NCBI GenBank assembly: GCA_964468725.1
Contig: CAYXVU010000213.1
Location: forward strand, 1 to 10,570
Source of the DNA: CAYXVU01 sp964468725
Lineage (GTDB): Bacteria; Acidobacteriota; Blastocatellia; UBA7656
Direction: 5' to 3'
Length of the DNA stretch: 10,570 nt
Made by a program: the position numbers and the translations under genes
The notes under the pieces: model-generated
What the model was told of the DNA's origin: nothing
Seen by the model: the letters and a program-made list of their open reading frames with translations, nothing else
Databases searched by the model: none
In this document: in pieces, positions 1 through 8,200 of the stretch
Numbering within the stretch: position 1 is the first letter of the stretch
Layout of the letters: every line of letters begins with the position of its first letter

Positions 1-2439
1 GCCAACCTCGGTTTCAATATCTACCGCGAAACGGCGGGCAAGAGGCTTCGCCTCAGTCGCAGCCTCATTGCCGGAACCGCTTTGCTGACGGATGCACAAA
101 TTCGACAAGCGACGGAACCTCGCTATGTCTGGTTCGATGAATTTACAGCGACAGAGAGTGACACTCGCTACTGGATAGAAGAGGTAGACCTGAATGGTAA
201 GACCACTCTGCATGGGTCAATCGAACCGCGCTCCGACACAGAGCATCTGGCTGTGCGCCATCGGTCAACAACCTTCGAAGAACTGACCCCGCGCCGTGCT
301 CGCCAATCCTCGCCTTCGCATCCAGATGCTGAACCCTTGCGCGACTTTGCTCCTCTTCTCGCTTCTTCTCAACTCCCGTCCGCATCGCTTGCCGCTATGC
401 CTGCCGTGAAGTTGATCGTGCGCGAAACCGGCTGGTATCAGATCAATGCTCAAGAACTATTCGCAGCCGGGCTGCCTCGCAATGTTGACCCGCGAAGGCT
501 TCGCCTCTTTTCTATGGGGGCAGAGGTTGCACTCAGGGTTGCAGGTGAAGCAGACGGCTCGTTCGACGAAGCCGATGCCATAGAATTTTACGGCGTCAGC
601 GCAGAGACGCTTTACAGCGATGCCAGCATCTATTGGCTGATCGTCGGCGCGCAAGCCGGTACTCGCATCCCTGCGCTGAAGAGTCCCGCGCGCGCGCGTC
701 AGGAAAAGAGTTTTTTGGCTACCATTGAACGACGTGACCGGACGATCTATTTTGCGGCGTTGAAGAACGGTGAAGCGGAGAACTTCTTCGGTGCTGTAAT
801 TGCTCAAGCGCCGGTTGATCTAACCTTGATGCTGCCTAACGTTGATTTCGAAATCGAGAATGACGCGGTTATTGACATCAGTTTGCAGGGCGTGACCGAT
901 CTCCCTGATTTGCAAGCCGATCATCAAGTCAGCGTCATCCTCAATGGTGTGCCGCTTGGTGTGATGGCCTTTGATGGTCAGCAACAACAGCAGACGAACT
1001 TCGCTGTTCCGCAATCGCGATTGCGAGAAGGCGAGAATGTCATCACGCTCAGAGGAGGCGAAGAGGCGATTGACATTTCGATTGTTGACGCCATCCGAAT
1101 CCACTACTGGCATAGCAGCAGGGCGGATGAGAATGAGTTGTGCGTCAGTTTGGCCAAAGGCGTGACGGAGCAGACGATCAGCGGCTTTACAACGCCGGAT
1201 ATTCAGGTCTTCGATGTGAGTAACCCGTTACGACCGCGCCAACTGCTCGGTCAGATCAGTGGGCGAGTTGGAGATTATACCGTCTCTTTCTCTTTGCAAA
1301 GCGCGCATCGTGTTTACCTGCACACGAAAGAAAGCAGCAAACGACGGGCAGAACTTCAGACCAACCGAATATCGGATTGGCAGCGGCGCGACCGGCAAGC
1401 CGATATGGTCATCATCGGTCAACAAGCGTTGCTCGACAGTCTGAAGCCTCTCGCTGCTTTGCGTGAAGATCAGGGATTGCGCGTTGCAGCGATTGATATA
1501 GAAGACCTCTATGATGAGGTGAGTTTTGGCGTCAAGAATCCGCTTGCTGTGAAAGACTTCTTAGCGATGACGCAACGCCAGTGGGCGAAGACGCCGCGTT
1601 TTGTGCTGTTGGTTGGCGATGCCAGTTTCGACCCGAAGAATTATCTGGGTGGCGGATTCGATGATTGGGTGCCGACAAAATTCATTGACACGAACTTCAT
1701 TGAAACGGCCAGCGATGATTGGTTGGTTGATTTTAATGATGATGGCTTGCCAGATTTGGCCATCGGGCGGTTGCCTGTGCGGACGGCGAGCGAAGCGCAA
1801 GCACTGGCGAATAAGATCGTTGATTTCGAAATCGCAAATAGCTCATCCGAAACCTCCCTACGTGTTTTGTTGGTGACCGACCGCAATGAAGGCGCGAACT
1901 TTGAAGCGATGGCCGCACGCGTCAAAACGCTTTTGCCAGCGTCCTTCACCGTCACGGAAGTCTATCGTGGTCGGTTAGACGATACGACTGCGAGAAGAGA
2001 GGTATTAGACCACCTCACTCAGGGGCAGACAGTCGTGAATTATATTGGGCACGGTTCGGTTAGCGGATGGCGTGGCAATCTGTTGACCACAGAATCGGCG
2101 GCGCAATTGCATAAGGCGAACAGCCCTGCCATATTCATCCTCATGAATTGTTTGAACGGCTATTTTCATTCTCCCAATGAGAGTCTTGCGGAGACCCTGT
2201 TGCGCTTGCCCGCAGGGGGAGCCGTTGCTGTATGGGCATCGTCGGCTCTTACTTCGCCTGCCGCGCAAGGGGAGTTGAATGAAGAACTCTTTCGGCGACT
2301 GTTGCGCCCCGAAGCCGGGGAGGATAGCCCGTCGTTACGACTAGGTGAAGCGGTGCGTCGAGCCAAGCAAGCGGTCAGCGATTCCGATGTGCGACGCAGT
2401 TGGATTCTATTTGGTGATCCGGCGATGCGAATCTGGTGA
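1..2439 (+). CDS. Gingipain-type (family C25) cysteine peptidase, 5'-truncated by window edge
   Basis: The reading frame is open from the first base (812 codons to the TGA at 2437-2439), so the true start lies upstream; the ATG at 82 is internal. The first ~75 codons match the second half of a fibronectin-like module in the paralogue at 5187-9068, from NLGF..YRE through RYWIEEVDLNG and HG. A module opening VKLIVRETGWYQI and ending in EFYG follows near codons 135-200, then a beta-rich section. The C25 catalytic domain spans codons ~467-805. It shows LLVGDASFDP, an acidic DFNDDGLPD loop that may bind calcium, AIGRLPV, the catalytic histidine in YIGHGS (codon 684) and the nucleophile cysteine in MNCLNG (codon 717). 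Family knowledge: C25 enzymes are secreted cysteine endopeptidases with a caspase-like fold. The protein stops right after SWILFGDPAMRIW, with no C-terminal Ig or sorting domain. Specificity cannot be read from sequence. An inactive homologue is unlikely because the dyad is intact. Confidence 0.9.
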   Translation, partial: ANLGFNIYRETAGKRLRLSRSLIAGTALLTDAQIRQATEPRYVWFDEFTATESDTRYWIEEVDLNGKTTLHGSIEPRSDTEHLAVRHRSTTFEELTPRRARQSSPSHPDAEPLRDFAPLLASSQLPSASLAAMPAVKLIVRETGWYQINAQELFAAGLPRNVDPRRLRLFSMGAEVALRVAGEADGSFDEADAIEFYGVSAETLYSDASIYWLIVGAQAGTRIPALKSPARARQEKSFLATIERRDRTIYFAALKNGEAENFFGAVIAQAPVDLTLMLPNVDFEIENDAVIDISLQGVTDLPDLQADHQVSVILNGVPLGVMAFDGQQQQQTNFAVPQSRLREGENVITLRGGEEAIDISIVDAIRIHYWHSSRADENELCVSLAKGVTEQTISGFTTPDIQVFDVSNPLRPRQLLGQISGRVGDYTVSFSLQSAHRVYLHTKESSKRRAELQTNRISDWQRRDRQADMVIIGQQALLDSLKPLAALREDQGLRVAAIDIEDLYDEVSFGVKNPLAVKDFLAMTQRQWAKTPRFVLLVGDASFDPKNYLGGGFDDWVPTKFIDTNFIETASDDWLVDFNDDGLPDLAIGRLPVRTASEAQALANKIVDFEIANSSSETSLRVLLVTDRNEGANFEAMAARVKTLLPASFTVTEVYRGRLDDTTARREVLDHLTQGQTVVNYIGHGSVSGWRGNLLTTESAAQLHKANSPAIFILMNCLNGYFHSPNESLAETLLRLPAGGAVAVWASSALTSPAAQGELNEELFRRLLRPEAGEDSPSLRLGEAVRRAKQAVSDSDVRRSWILFGDPAMRIW

Positions 2440-2495
2440 TCGGGCATGTGAGAGGGTATTGCCAAGCGAAGAAGTTACTCAATCGCTGCAAACTT

Positions 2496-2561
2496 CAGTG
2501 CTGAACCTTCGCCATTTTGAATCGGCGGGGACGCCCGAAAACGGCGAAGGTTCAGGCACTG
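2496..2561. repeat. Long near-perfect hairpin in convergent spacer (possible bidirectional terminator or REP-like element)
   Basis: The left arm CAGTGCTGAACCTTCGCC (2496-2513) pairs with the right arm GGCGAAGGTTCAGGCACTG (2543-2561), giving 18 base pairs with one bulged G. The helix can continue through TTTT/AAAA (2515-2518 with 2538-2541) and an inner GGCG/CGCC (2524-2527 with 2532-2535). It lies 57 bases after the stop of the left C25 gene and 49 bases from the stop of the convergent subtilisin gene. There is no T-run after either arm, so it is not a canonical intrinsic terminator for either gene. It may still block or stabilise the 3' ends of both transcripts, or be a dispersed palindromic repeat. 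Confidence 0.7.
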
Positions 2562-2565
2562 TTGT

Positions 2566-2594
2566 CTGGCTCAAGTTCCTGCGACCTTGAGCAG
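2566..2594. repeat. Short inverted repeat near the 3' end of the subtilisin gene
   Basis: GCTCAAG (2569-2575) pairs exactly with CTTGAGC (2586-2592) around a 10-base loop, and CTG/CAG can extend the stem if one G is bulged. It starts only five bases beyond the longer 2496-2561 hairpin. It is the first structure met by transcription leaving the minus-strand subtilisin gene. No T-run follows it, so a terminator role is only possible. Confidence 0.4.
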
Positions 2595-2609
2595 CGACAG
2601 ACTAACTCA

Positions 2610-4376
2610 CTATCGGTAGATTGTGACGGGAGACGACCAACTCGTCAGACCTCCGGCATCATAAGCCAGACACTGCAAGGTGTGCGCGCCGCGCTTGGCA
2701 CTTTTACTGTCCCATTTGGTTGTGAAAGGCGCGCTGGTTGACGTGGCTTTCAATATGCCGTCTACATACATCTCAACTTTCGTCACCTGCTGATCGTCCG
2801 ACGCATTGACCAAAACAGAGATTTTCCCGCTTACCAATGAGCCGGATTTTGGTGAGGTGATGGTCACGCTCGGCGGCTGATTGACGGTATTGTTGACAGT
2901 AACCGAGATGCTGGCGGTTGAGGTATTGCCCGCCAAATCGCTTGCGGTAACGTTCAATGAATGTTCGCCATTGGTCAAGCTTGTTGTATCAAGCGGCAGG
3001 CTGTAGGGAGCTTGCGTATCCTCTCCGAGCAGGCTTCCATCTACACTGAAACGCACCGAACTGACGCCCGTATCATCGCTAGCGGCAGCCGTGACGGTGA
3101 TTGAGCCGGAAACTGTCGCTCCTGCCGATGGGGAAGTCACAGAAACCGGAGGCGGCGTTGAATCCGGCGGCGCATCGGGCGGTGCGGCTAAGGCAACTGC
3201 TTGCGCCACATTGAGCCGTCCCCACCCATAATTCGTATCCCATCCGGCATCGCCGCGATCATCCGCCGCCTGGCAGAGCACATTTTGAACCTCATCGGGT
3301 GTGAGTGCCGGGTTGATGGATTTCACCAGCGCAGCCGCTCCCGCCACAATAGGGGCGGCAAAAGAGGTGCCGGTTGCGGAGATGTAACCGCCGCCAAGCA
3401 TCGTTGTATTGATGCCCGACCCCGGAGCCGAAAGATCAAGGTTGTTGCCCCGGTTGGAGTACGAAGCTAATACATCGCTCGAAGTTGTCGCATTGACCGT
3501 CAACACGTAAGGGTTATTGGCGTTGGAATCGAAGGCGCCATCATTGCCTGCTGCGATCACCACGACGCCGCCTTTGTTGCGAAAATACTGCGCGGCATTG
3601 GTGACGGTAACGTTGTTGGAGAATTTGAAGCTGATGTTGGCGACGCGTGCGCCGTTATCGGCTGCCCAGACCAATCCGGTTGCAACGGTTGAGGAGTAAC
3701 CGAATCCGTTCAGGTCGCTGATGCGAATGGGCATGATCTTGCACCCCCAAGCGACAGAGGCAACTCCCTCCGAGTTATTACTCGCAGCGGCAGCGCTCCC
3801 GGCTACGGCGGTTCCGTGCCAGAGGACATCTGAGGTATTCGAATTGTTATCGAAGGTATTCCACCCGGGAACCAGCTTCGATGTGAGGTCGGGGTGGTTG
3901 CTATCAACGCCCGTATCGAGAATGGCAATGGTGACACTATTGCTGCCGGTCGTTGCCTCCCAAGCCATCGGCGAAGCGATCATTGGCAGATGCCATTCAT
4001 TTGGAAAACTCGGATCGTTGGGTGTCACTTGCGCGGGCGGTAGGGCGATGTCAAGTTCAGCAAACTCCACTTCGGGTTGTAACTGGAAAACCTGCCTGTA
4101 GAAGGCTTCGTCCATACCGGGATAGAGATCAACAATTTGGATGCCTGTGCCCTTGATTTCTTTGGTGGAACGCGCCCCAACCCGATTGGCTAGATTGCGA
4201 GCCTGGCTTTTGTTGACCGTCTCGCGAAATTTAACCAGAACACGATTCGGAACTGCGAGCCCTTGGAATCCCATATCTTCGAGCAAGCCAATCTCGACAG
4301 ATGCGCTGGCCTGTGACCTCGGCAGCGCTGTCAATAAGAATATAAACGAAAAGACGATAAGTAGAAGACGCTTCAT
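2610..4376 (-). CDS. Secreted subtilisin-like serine protease (family S8) with two C-terminal Ig-like domains
   Basis: 588 residues. I start at the ATG at 4376 because it gives an ideal signal peptide (MKRLLL..., hydrophobic core, AxA-type cleavage site near residue 25) and has AGAAGGGGGAAG upstream; an upstream in-frame TTG at 4430 would bury the signal. Residues ~40-115 look like the inhibitory prodomain of fervidolysin/thermitase-type subtilases (NRVLVKFRE). The catalytic domain (~119-400) opens with NDPSFPNEWHLP and has Asp154 in AILDTGV, His187 in HGTAVAG, the oxyanion Asn278 in AAGNDG and Ser338 in GTSFAAP, so all catalytic residues are present. A Pro/Asp-rich linker (~398-410) leads to two repeated Ig-like modules (~408-495 and ~500-587), each with an SVRFSVDG/KVEMYVDG-type strand. 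It should act outside the cytoplasmic membrane as an endopeptidase after prodomain removal. It converges on the left C25 gene and diverges from the right one, so it is a separate transcription unit. Substrate unknown. Confidence 0.95.
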   Translation of the reverse strand: MKRLLLIVFSFIFLLTALPRSQASASVEIGLLEDMGFQGLAVPNRVLVKFRETVNKSQARNLANRVGARSTKEIKGTGIQIVDLYPGMDEAFYRQVFQLQPEVEFAELDIALPPAQVTPNDPSFPNEWHLPMIASPMAWEATTGSNSVTIAILDTGVDSNHPDLTSKLVPGWNTFDNNSNTSDVLWHGTAVAGSAAAASNNSEGVASVAWGCKIMPIRISDLNGFGYSSTVATGLVWAADNGARVANISFKFSNNVTVTNAAQYFRNKGGVVVIAAGNDGAFDSNANNPYVLTVNATTSSDVLASYSNRGNNLDLSAPGSGINTTMLGGGYISATGTSFAAPIVAGAAALVKSINPALTPDEVQNVLCQAADDRGDAGWDTNYGWGRLNVAQAVALAAPPDAPPDSTPPPVSVTSPSAGATVSGSITVTAAASDDTGVSSVRFSVDGSLLGEDTQAPYSLPLDTTSLTNGEHSLNVTASDLAGNTSTASISVTVNNTVNQPPSVTITSPKSGSLVSGKISVLVNASDDQQVTKVEMYVDGILKATSTSAPFTTKWDSKSAKRGAHTLQCLAYDAGGLTSWSSPVTIYR

Positions 4377-4440
4377 AACGACCACTTCCCCCTTCTGCAA
4401 GTTCACCTGATGATTCGGAACCGACCCCAATAGCGATTGA

Positions 4441-4717
4441 TTAACGGTAAGGGGCAGGGGATTGAATGAGGGAAGAAGCGTCAGACTTGCTGTGATCCAC
4501 GACGTGTCCTGAGAGGACGGCTGCCATTTCTCGGTTCAGGTAATCGGCAAGCTGTGTGCCAGTAAAAAAACTCGAGCGCATCCAAGTCAGGCAAAGCCCC
4601 TGTTTTTTCGATCCGGAGGTTTTGCTTACTTAAAAGGGGAAGGGATGACCGTTTGAAAAGGACTTTCACACCTTCGATGGTTTTCGACTGATAAGCAGGG
4701 CGAACGAAATCGGGTTG
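4441..4717 (-). pseudogene. Possible decayed or frameshifted small gene upstream of the subtilisin gene
   Basis: On the minus strand a frame is open from 4717 (after a TAA at 4718-4720) and reads protein-like text such as FVRPAYQSKTIEGVKVLFK and GALPDLDALEFF. At a run of seven A on the + strand (4564-4570; seven U in the message), skipping one base enters a second frame that reads TGTQLADYLNREMAAVLSG and ends at a TAA (4441-4443). Without the shift the text becomes Arg-rich and unconvincing and stops at 4481. I do not recognise a family, and there is no good ribosome site; the only initiators are weak, such as the GTG at 4669. Alternatives are chance open frames, or a homopolymer sequencing error in a real gene. 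Low certainty. Confidence 0.25.
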
Positions 4718-4806
4718 TTAAGATTCTTTACAGACTCATTCGGAACTTACCCAAATTCGCCTGCCGATGCGGAAATGGCAGCTTTTGATGCGGTAAGCAG
4801 GATGGT

Positions 4807-4843
4807 CGTTCGGAACGGGGGTCGCCGCGACTTGCAGGGCAAG
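4807..4843. repeat. Cluster of three short palindromes in the divergent spacer
   Basis: CGTTC-G-GAACG (4807-4817), GTCGC-C-GCGAC (4821-4831) and CTTGC-AGG-GCAAG (4831-4843) lie almost end to end. Each is a perfect five-base inverted repeat. They sit about 70 bases upstream of the right-pointing promoter candidate and could be regulator-binding sites. Short palindromes are common, so this is weak. Confidence 0.25.
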
Positions 4844-4911
4844 TAACCGCTACTCTACCCTCGCATCTTACCCGAACAGGTGGCCATAACTCATTCATAA
4901 GAAAAAGCAAA

Positions 4912-4940
4912 TTGACAATCCCCAAAAATCCTCATAAACT
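4912..4940 (+). promoter_or_regulatory. Sigma70-type promoter candidate for the 5187 C25 gene
   Basis: TTGACA (4912-4917) is a perfect -35 box. A 17-base spacer separates it from TAAACT (4935-4940), which matches the -10 consensus at four of six positions including its first two and last. The predicted transcript would start near 4947 and leave a leader of about 240 nt before the ATG at 5187. It is the best promoter-like sequence I found in the 810-base divergent spacer. I found no equally convincing promoter facing the subtilisin gene. Confidence 0.55.
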
Positions 4941-4990
4941 GCGATTTGGTTCCCTGCGCTAGGTTGTATTTGGTAGAAATTTTGAAAAAT

Positions 4991-5122
4991 TTGCATCATT
5001 CATCATTTCTCTTTCGTGCAATGAAAGATTTGATGAAGCCTTTGGAAAACGTCACTTCCTGTTCCAGCAGTTTTCCTAACAAAGGTGCTGTTTGGCCTCT
5101 CAGTAACTTCCCAATGATGCAA
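4991..5122 (+). ncRNA. Candidate structured leader RNA (nested three-stem junction) of the C25 gene
   Basis: Three helices nest within 132 nt. P1: TTGCATCATT (4991-5000) with AATGATGCAA (5113-5122), ten perfect pairs. P2: TTCATCA (4999-5005) with TGATGAA (5031-5037), then TCTTTC (5010-5015) with GAAAGA (5023-5028) and a seven-base loop. P3: CCTTTG (5039-5044) with CAAAGG (5080-5085), then GAAAAC (5045-5050) with GTTTTC (5070-5075), with a four-base bulge. P1 and P2 share two U, so P1 has eight pairs if P2 forms fully. P1, P2 and P3 follow one another with 0-1 base between, which is how a three-way junction is built. The element lies between the promoter candidate and the ribosome site of the C25 gene, so a cis-regulatory RNA is plausible. 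I do not recognise a known riboswitch class. An alternative AAATTTT/AAAATTT pairing (4977-4983 with 4986-4992) competes with P1. Confidence 0.45.
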
Positions 5123-5132
5123 TGTCGAAGTC

Positions 5133-5152
5133 ACCACATCTATTTTTGTGGT
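5133..5152 (+). promoter_or_regulatory. Small hairpin just upstream of the C25 ribosome binding site
   Basis: ACCACA (5133-5138) pairs with TGTGGT (5147-5152) around an eight-base loop rich in U. It ends 22 bases before the Shine-Dalgarno sequence and follows the three-stem leader. It could help keep the ribosome site single-stranded, or be a platform between the leader and the start. It has no proper T-run after it, so it is not a terminator. Confidence 0.35.
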
Positions 5153-5161
5153 CTTGTAATA

Positions 5162-5210
5162 CCCGAATGCCCTTAGGAGAAAGATTATGTATTCAGACGC
5201 CCGAATGCCC
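5162..5210 (+). repeat. 11-bp direct repeat flanking the C25 start codon
   Basis: CCCGAATGCCC occurs at 5162-5172 and again at 5200-5210, 38 bases apart, on either side of the ribosome site and ATG at 5187. The second copy contains an in-frame ATG (5205), a possible alternative start; the ATG in the first copy is out of frame. The repeat could come from a small local duplication. Confidence 0.4.
5175..5179 (+). promoter_or_regulatory. Shine-Dalgarno site deciding the start at 5187
   Basis: AGGAG lies seven bases before the ATG at 5187, an optimal spacing. This favours 5187 over the in-frame ATG at 5205, which has no comparable site, even though the later start would give a shorter signal-peptide n-region. 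Confidence 0.75.
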
Positions 5211-8200
5211 AATCCTCATCAACTTGAGACGCCCGCTATAGCAACGAAGCTTCTCTTTAGCCTGCTTGCTATGGTTTTGAGCCTGCTATTAGCCCCACAG
5301 GCTGCGGCGCAAGTGCCGTGTCCGAACCCCGCCGGTTGCCCGAACACCACTGCCACACCGGCAAATGGTAAGTTCACAATTGAATTTGTTGGCGTTACGT
5401 GCACAACCAGCGGGAACTCAACTTGGACATACCGGGTGACCTGGAATGGCATGGCACCAGCCCTAAGCCATTTGACCATTGGCTTATGCAACAGTGGCCC
5501 GGCGCCAATTACCTCAGCCAATCTGGTCTCTGCTACCATTGACGGATCATCGGCCACTGCGGTTATCGGGACGGATGGTTCCACAGGGGTTTTCGGGATT
5601 AAATTCGACCCGCCCGGGACTTTGGTTCCCAACGTGCCGAAAACCTATTCGTTCACTCTGAATCGCGTTGACCTGTCGGTTGCTCCTAGTTCGACGCGGC
5701 TCAAGGCGGGCGGTGATAATAACCCCGTCACCATCTGTGGGCCGGGTTGTCCGGTCTTTCCGGGAACCGGCTGTTTTGCCATCGCCGATAGCCGCAATGG
5801 CGTCTTACTGGATGGTGATAGCGAAGATCGGCTCGTCATTATCAATCGCACAACCGGGGTGACGACTAACGTTGGGTTGACCGGCACGTTCAACATGGAA
5901 TGCTTGACCATGCAGCCGGAGACCAACGAATTATTCGGAGCGACGCAGACCGGATCGGGCGGGCGGTTGGGCACTCTGAATCAGTTGACTGGAGCCTTTA
6001 CGGCCAAACCGCAATTGATGGGCACGGGAACGGGTGCACTGGGCGCTATTGCTTTTAATGACCCAGACGGCCTCTCCTTTGATCCGACAACGGGGTTTCT
6101 ATATTGCACAATTCGTCGCAGTGGCAGCGGTCAGAAAGACATTCTCATCCGCCTCGACATCACGACCGGCGCCCATGTGGATAATGCTTTCGGAGCCGGT
6201 GTGGATTACGTCGTCATTAACGGGCCGGGGTTCCAAGACGATATTGACGACATCACCTTCAATTTGGCAGGACAGATGCTCGGCATTACGGCGGTCAGCC
6301 CCGGCGGAGACGCGCTGGTATTAATTAATAAAACGACCGGCACGGGTACGGTGATCGGCCTACTGGGCGTCAACGACATGGAAGGTCTAACCTTAGGGCC
6401 GAACGGTATGCTCTTCGGTTCGACGGGGAAGGATAGTTCGCCTTCGACCAATAGCAATCGAATGTGGATTATCAACCCGTTCACTGGGGCAGCCAGCGTG
6501 CCGGTTGCTTTCACCCCGGCTTCTTCGATTGGCGCAGACTTTGAAGGGCTGGCTTGTGAGGTGCCGCAAGCGCCGACCGCAGTCGAAGATGTCACTTTTG
6601 ATGCCCACTATCACGGCAATTCTGTGACCTTGCAGTGGCGCACCAATTATGAAATTAACAACCTCGGCTTCCATGTTTACCGCGAACTGAATGGGCAGAT
6701 GACCAGAATCACACCGGAACTGATTGCCGGTTCCGCCCTGACGGTTGCGAACGGAATGGCGCTCAATAACGGATTTGCCTATACGTGGACTGATACGTTT
6801 GCCGGTAATCCGTCGGCGGCGCGTTATTGGATCGAAGACGTGAGCATTGAAGGCTATACCAAATGGCATGGCCCAACGGCTCCCGAATTCTCGCGTGAAG
6901 ACGGTCACCGTCTTGGCAAAAACCCCATCTTATTAAGTCAAGCCAATCGCGCGGCGAGCGTTACAACGTCAGACGGGAACAACGGCGGCATCGTCAGCCC
7001 TTCTGCGGCGTTGCCGTCGAACAACCAAGCCCAGTTGGCCGCACAAGCTGCGATTGCCGCGCAACGCCCTGTGAAACTCTTTGTCAATCAAGCAGGCTTC
7101 TATCGGGTTACTCAATCGGAGTTGCTCGCAGCCGGGTTCACGCCGAACCTTAATCCGCGCAACTTCCAAATGTTTGTTGACGGCGTGCAAATTCCGATTC
7201 GTGTAGTCGGAGAAGAGAACGGTAAGTTCGACCCCTCCGATGTTGTGGAGTTTTACGGAGTCGGGTTGGACACGCGCTATACGGGAACGCGTGTGTATTG
7301 GCTGGTGCCGGGGACTACTGCCGGTTTGCGAGTGAAGGCAAGCCGAGATTTACAAGGGACTCCAACCGGGCAGGGTTTCGCCTATCGGACGACCATCAAG
7401 GAGAAGAAGATTTACTTTGCCGCCCTGCTCAATGGCGATGATGATAACTTCTTCGGTTCGATCATCACGGCAACCCCTGTCGAGCAGGTGATGACGGTTC
7501 ATAACCCTGCTGTGTCGGGTGATGGAACGTTAGAGGTCTTACTGCAAGGAGCGACTCCGGGGGCGCATCAAGTAGCGGTTTCCCTTAATGGAAATTTCCT
7601 CGGAACCGTTGACTTTTCGGGCATAGGCAAGGGCTTTTCCAAATTGCCAGTGCCGCGTTCCGCTTTGCAAACGGGCGCCAATACGGTCAGCCTGATCGCG
7701 GTTGGCGGCGGCAGCGATGTCAGTCTGGTCGAACAACTGGCTTTGACCTACCAGCGCACCTATAACACCAGCGATGACTCGCTGGCGCTCTCGGTCAACG
7801 GCGGGCAACGCCTCTCGATTGGCGGCTTTACCTCCAATACCGTCCGCTTCTTTGATGTGACGACCCCGGATGCCTTTGAAGAGTTGCCGGTCAAAGTTGC
7901 CAAATCAGGAGCCACCTTTGTCGCAACGGCGACGGCGACGGGCTTCGGCGGACGAGAGATACTGGCCATCTCCGATAAACAATATCGGAGGGTAGCTGGA
8001 ATTGAGGCTGACCAACCCTCCACACTGCGTACACCGGGCAATGCTGCTGACTTCATCATCATCGGCGGCAGTGATATGGTCAGCGCACTTGCTGCCCTCA
8101 AAGCGCAGCGCGAGAGCGAAGGGCTGCGAGTCGCTTTGGTGGATGTTAAAGATGTCTATGATGAGTTCAGTTCGGGTCATAAAGACATCAATGCCATTAA

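Noticed and set aside
4377..4430. In-frame TTG at 4430 as the start of the subtilisin gene
   Set aside because: It adds 18 polar residues before an ideal signal peptide and has no ribosome site, while the ATG at 4376 has a purine-rich AGAAGGGGGAAG upstream.
4590..4608. Plus-strand terminator with T-run at 4603-4608
   Set aside because: The preceding stem is only three pairs (GGC/GCC) and no plus-strand gene ends nearby.
4728..4925. 65-codon minus-strand open frame in the divergent spacer
   Set aside because: Cys-, Arg- and Pro-rich text with no recognisable motif; it covers the palindrome cluster and most of the promoter candidate. Probably non-coding or part of decayed sequence.
5021..5176. 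51-codon open frame in the leader of the C25 gene, ending in a TAG at 5174-5176 that overlaps the Shine-Dalgarno sequence
   Set aside because: The ATG has no ribosome site, the composition looks random and the frame covers the predicted RNA stems. Translational coupling is conceivable but unsupported.
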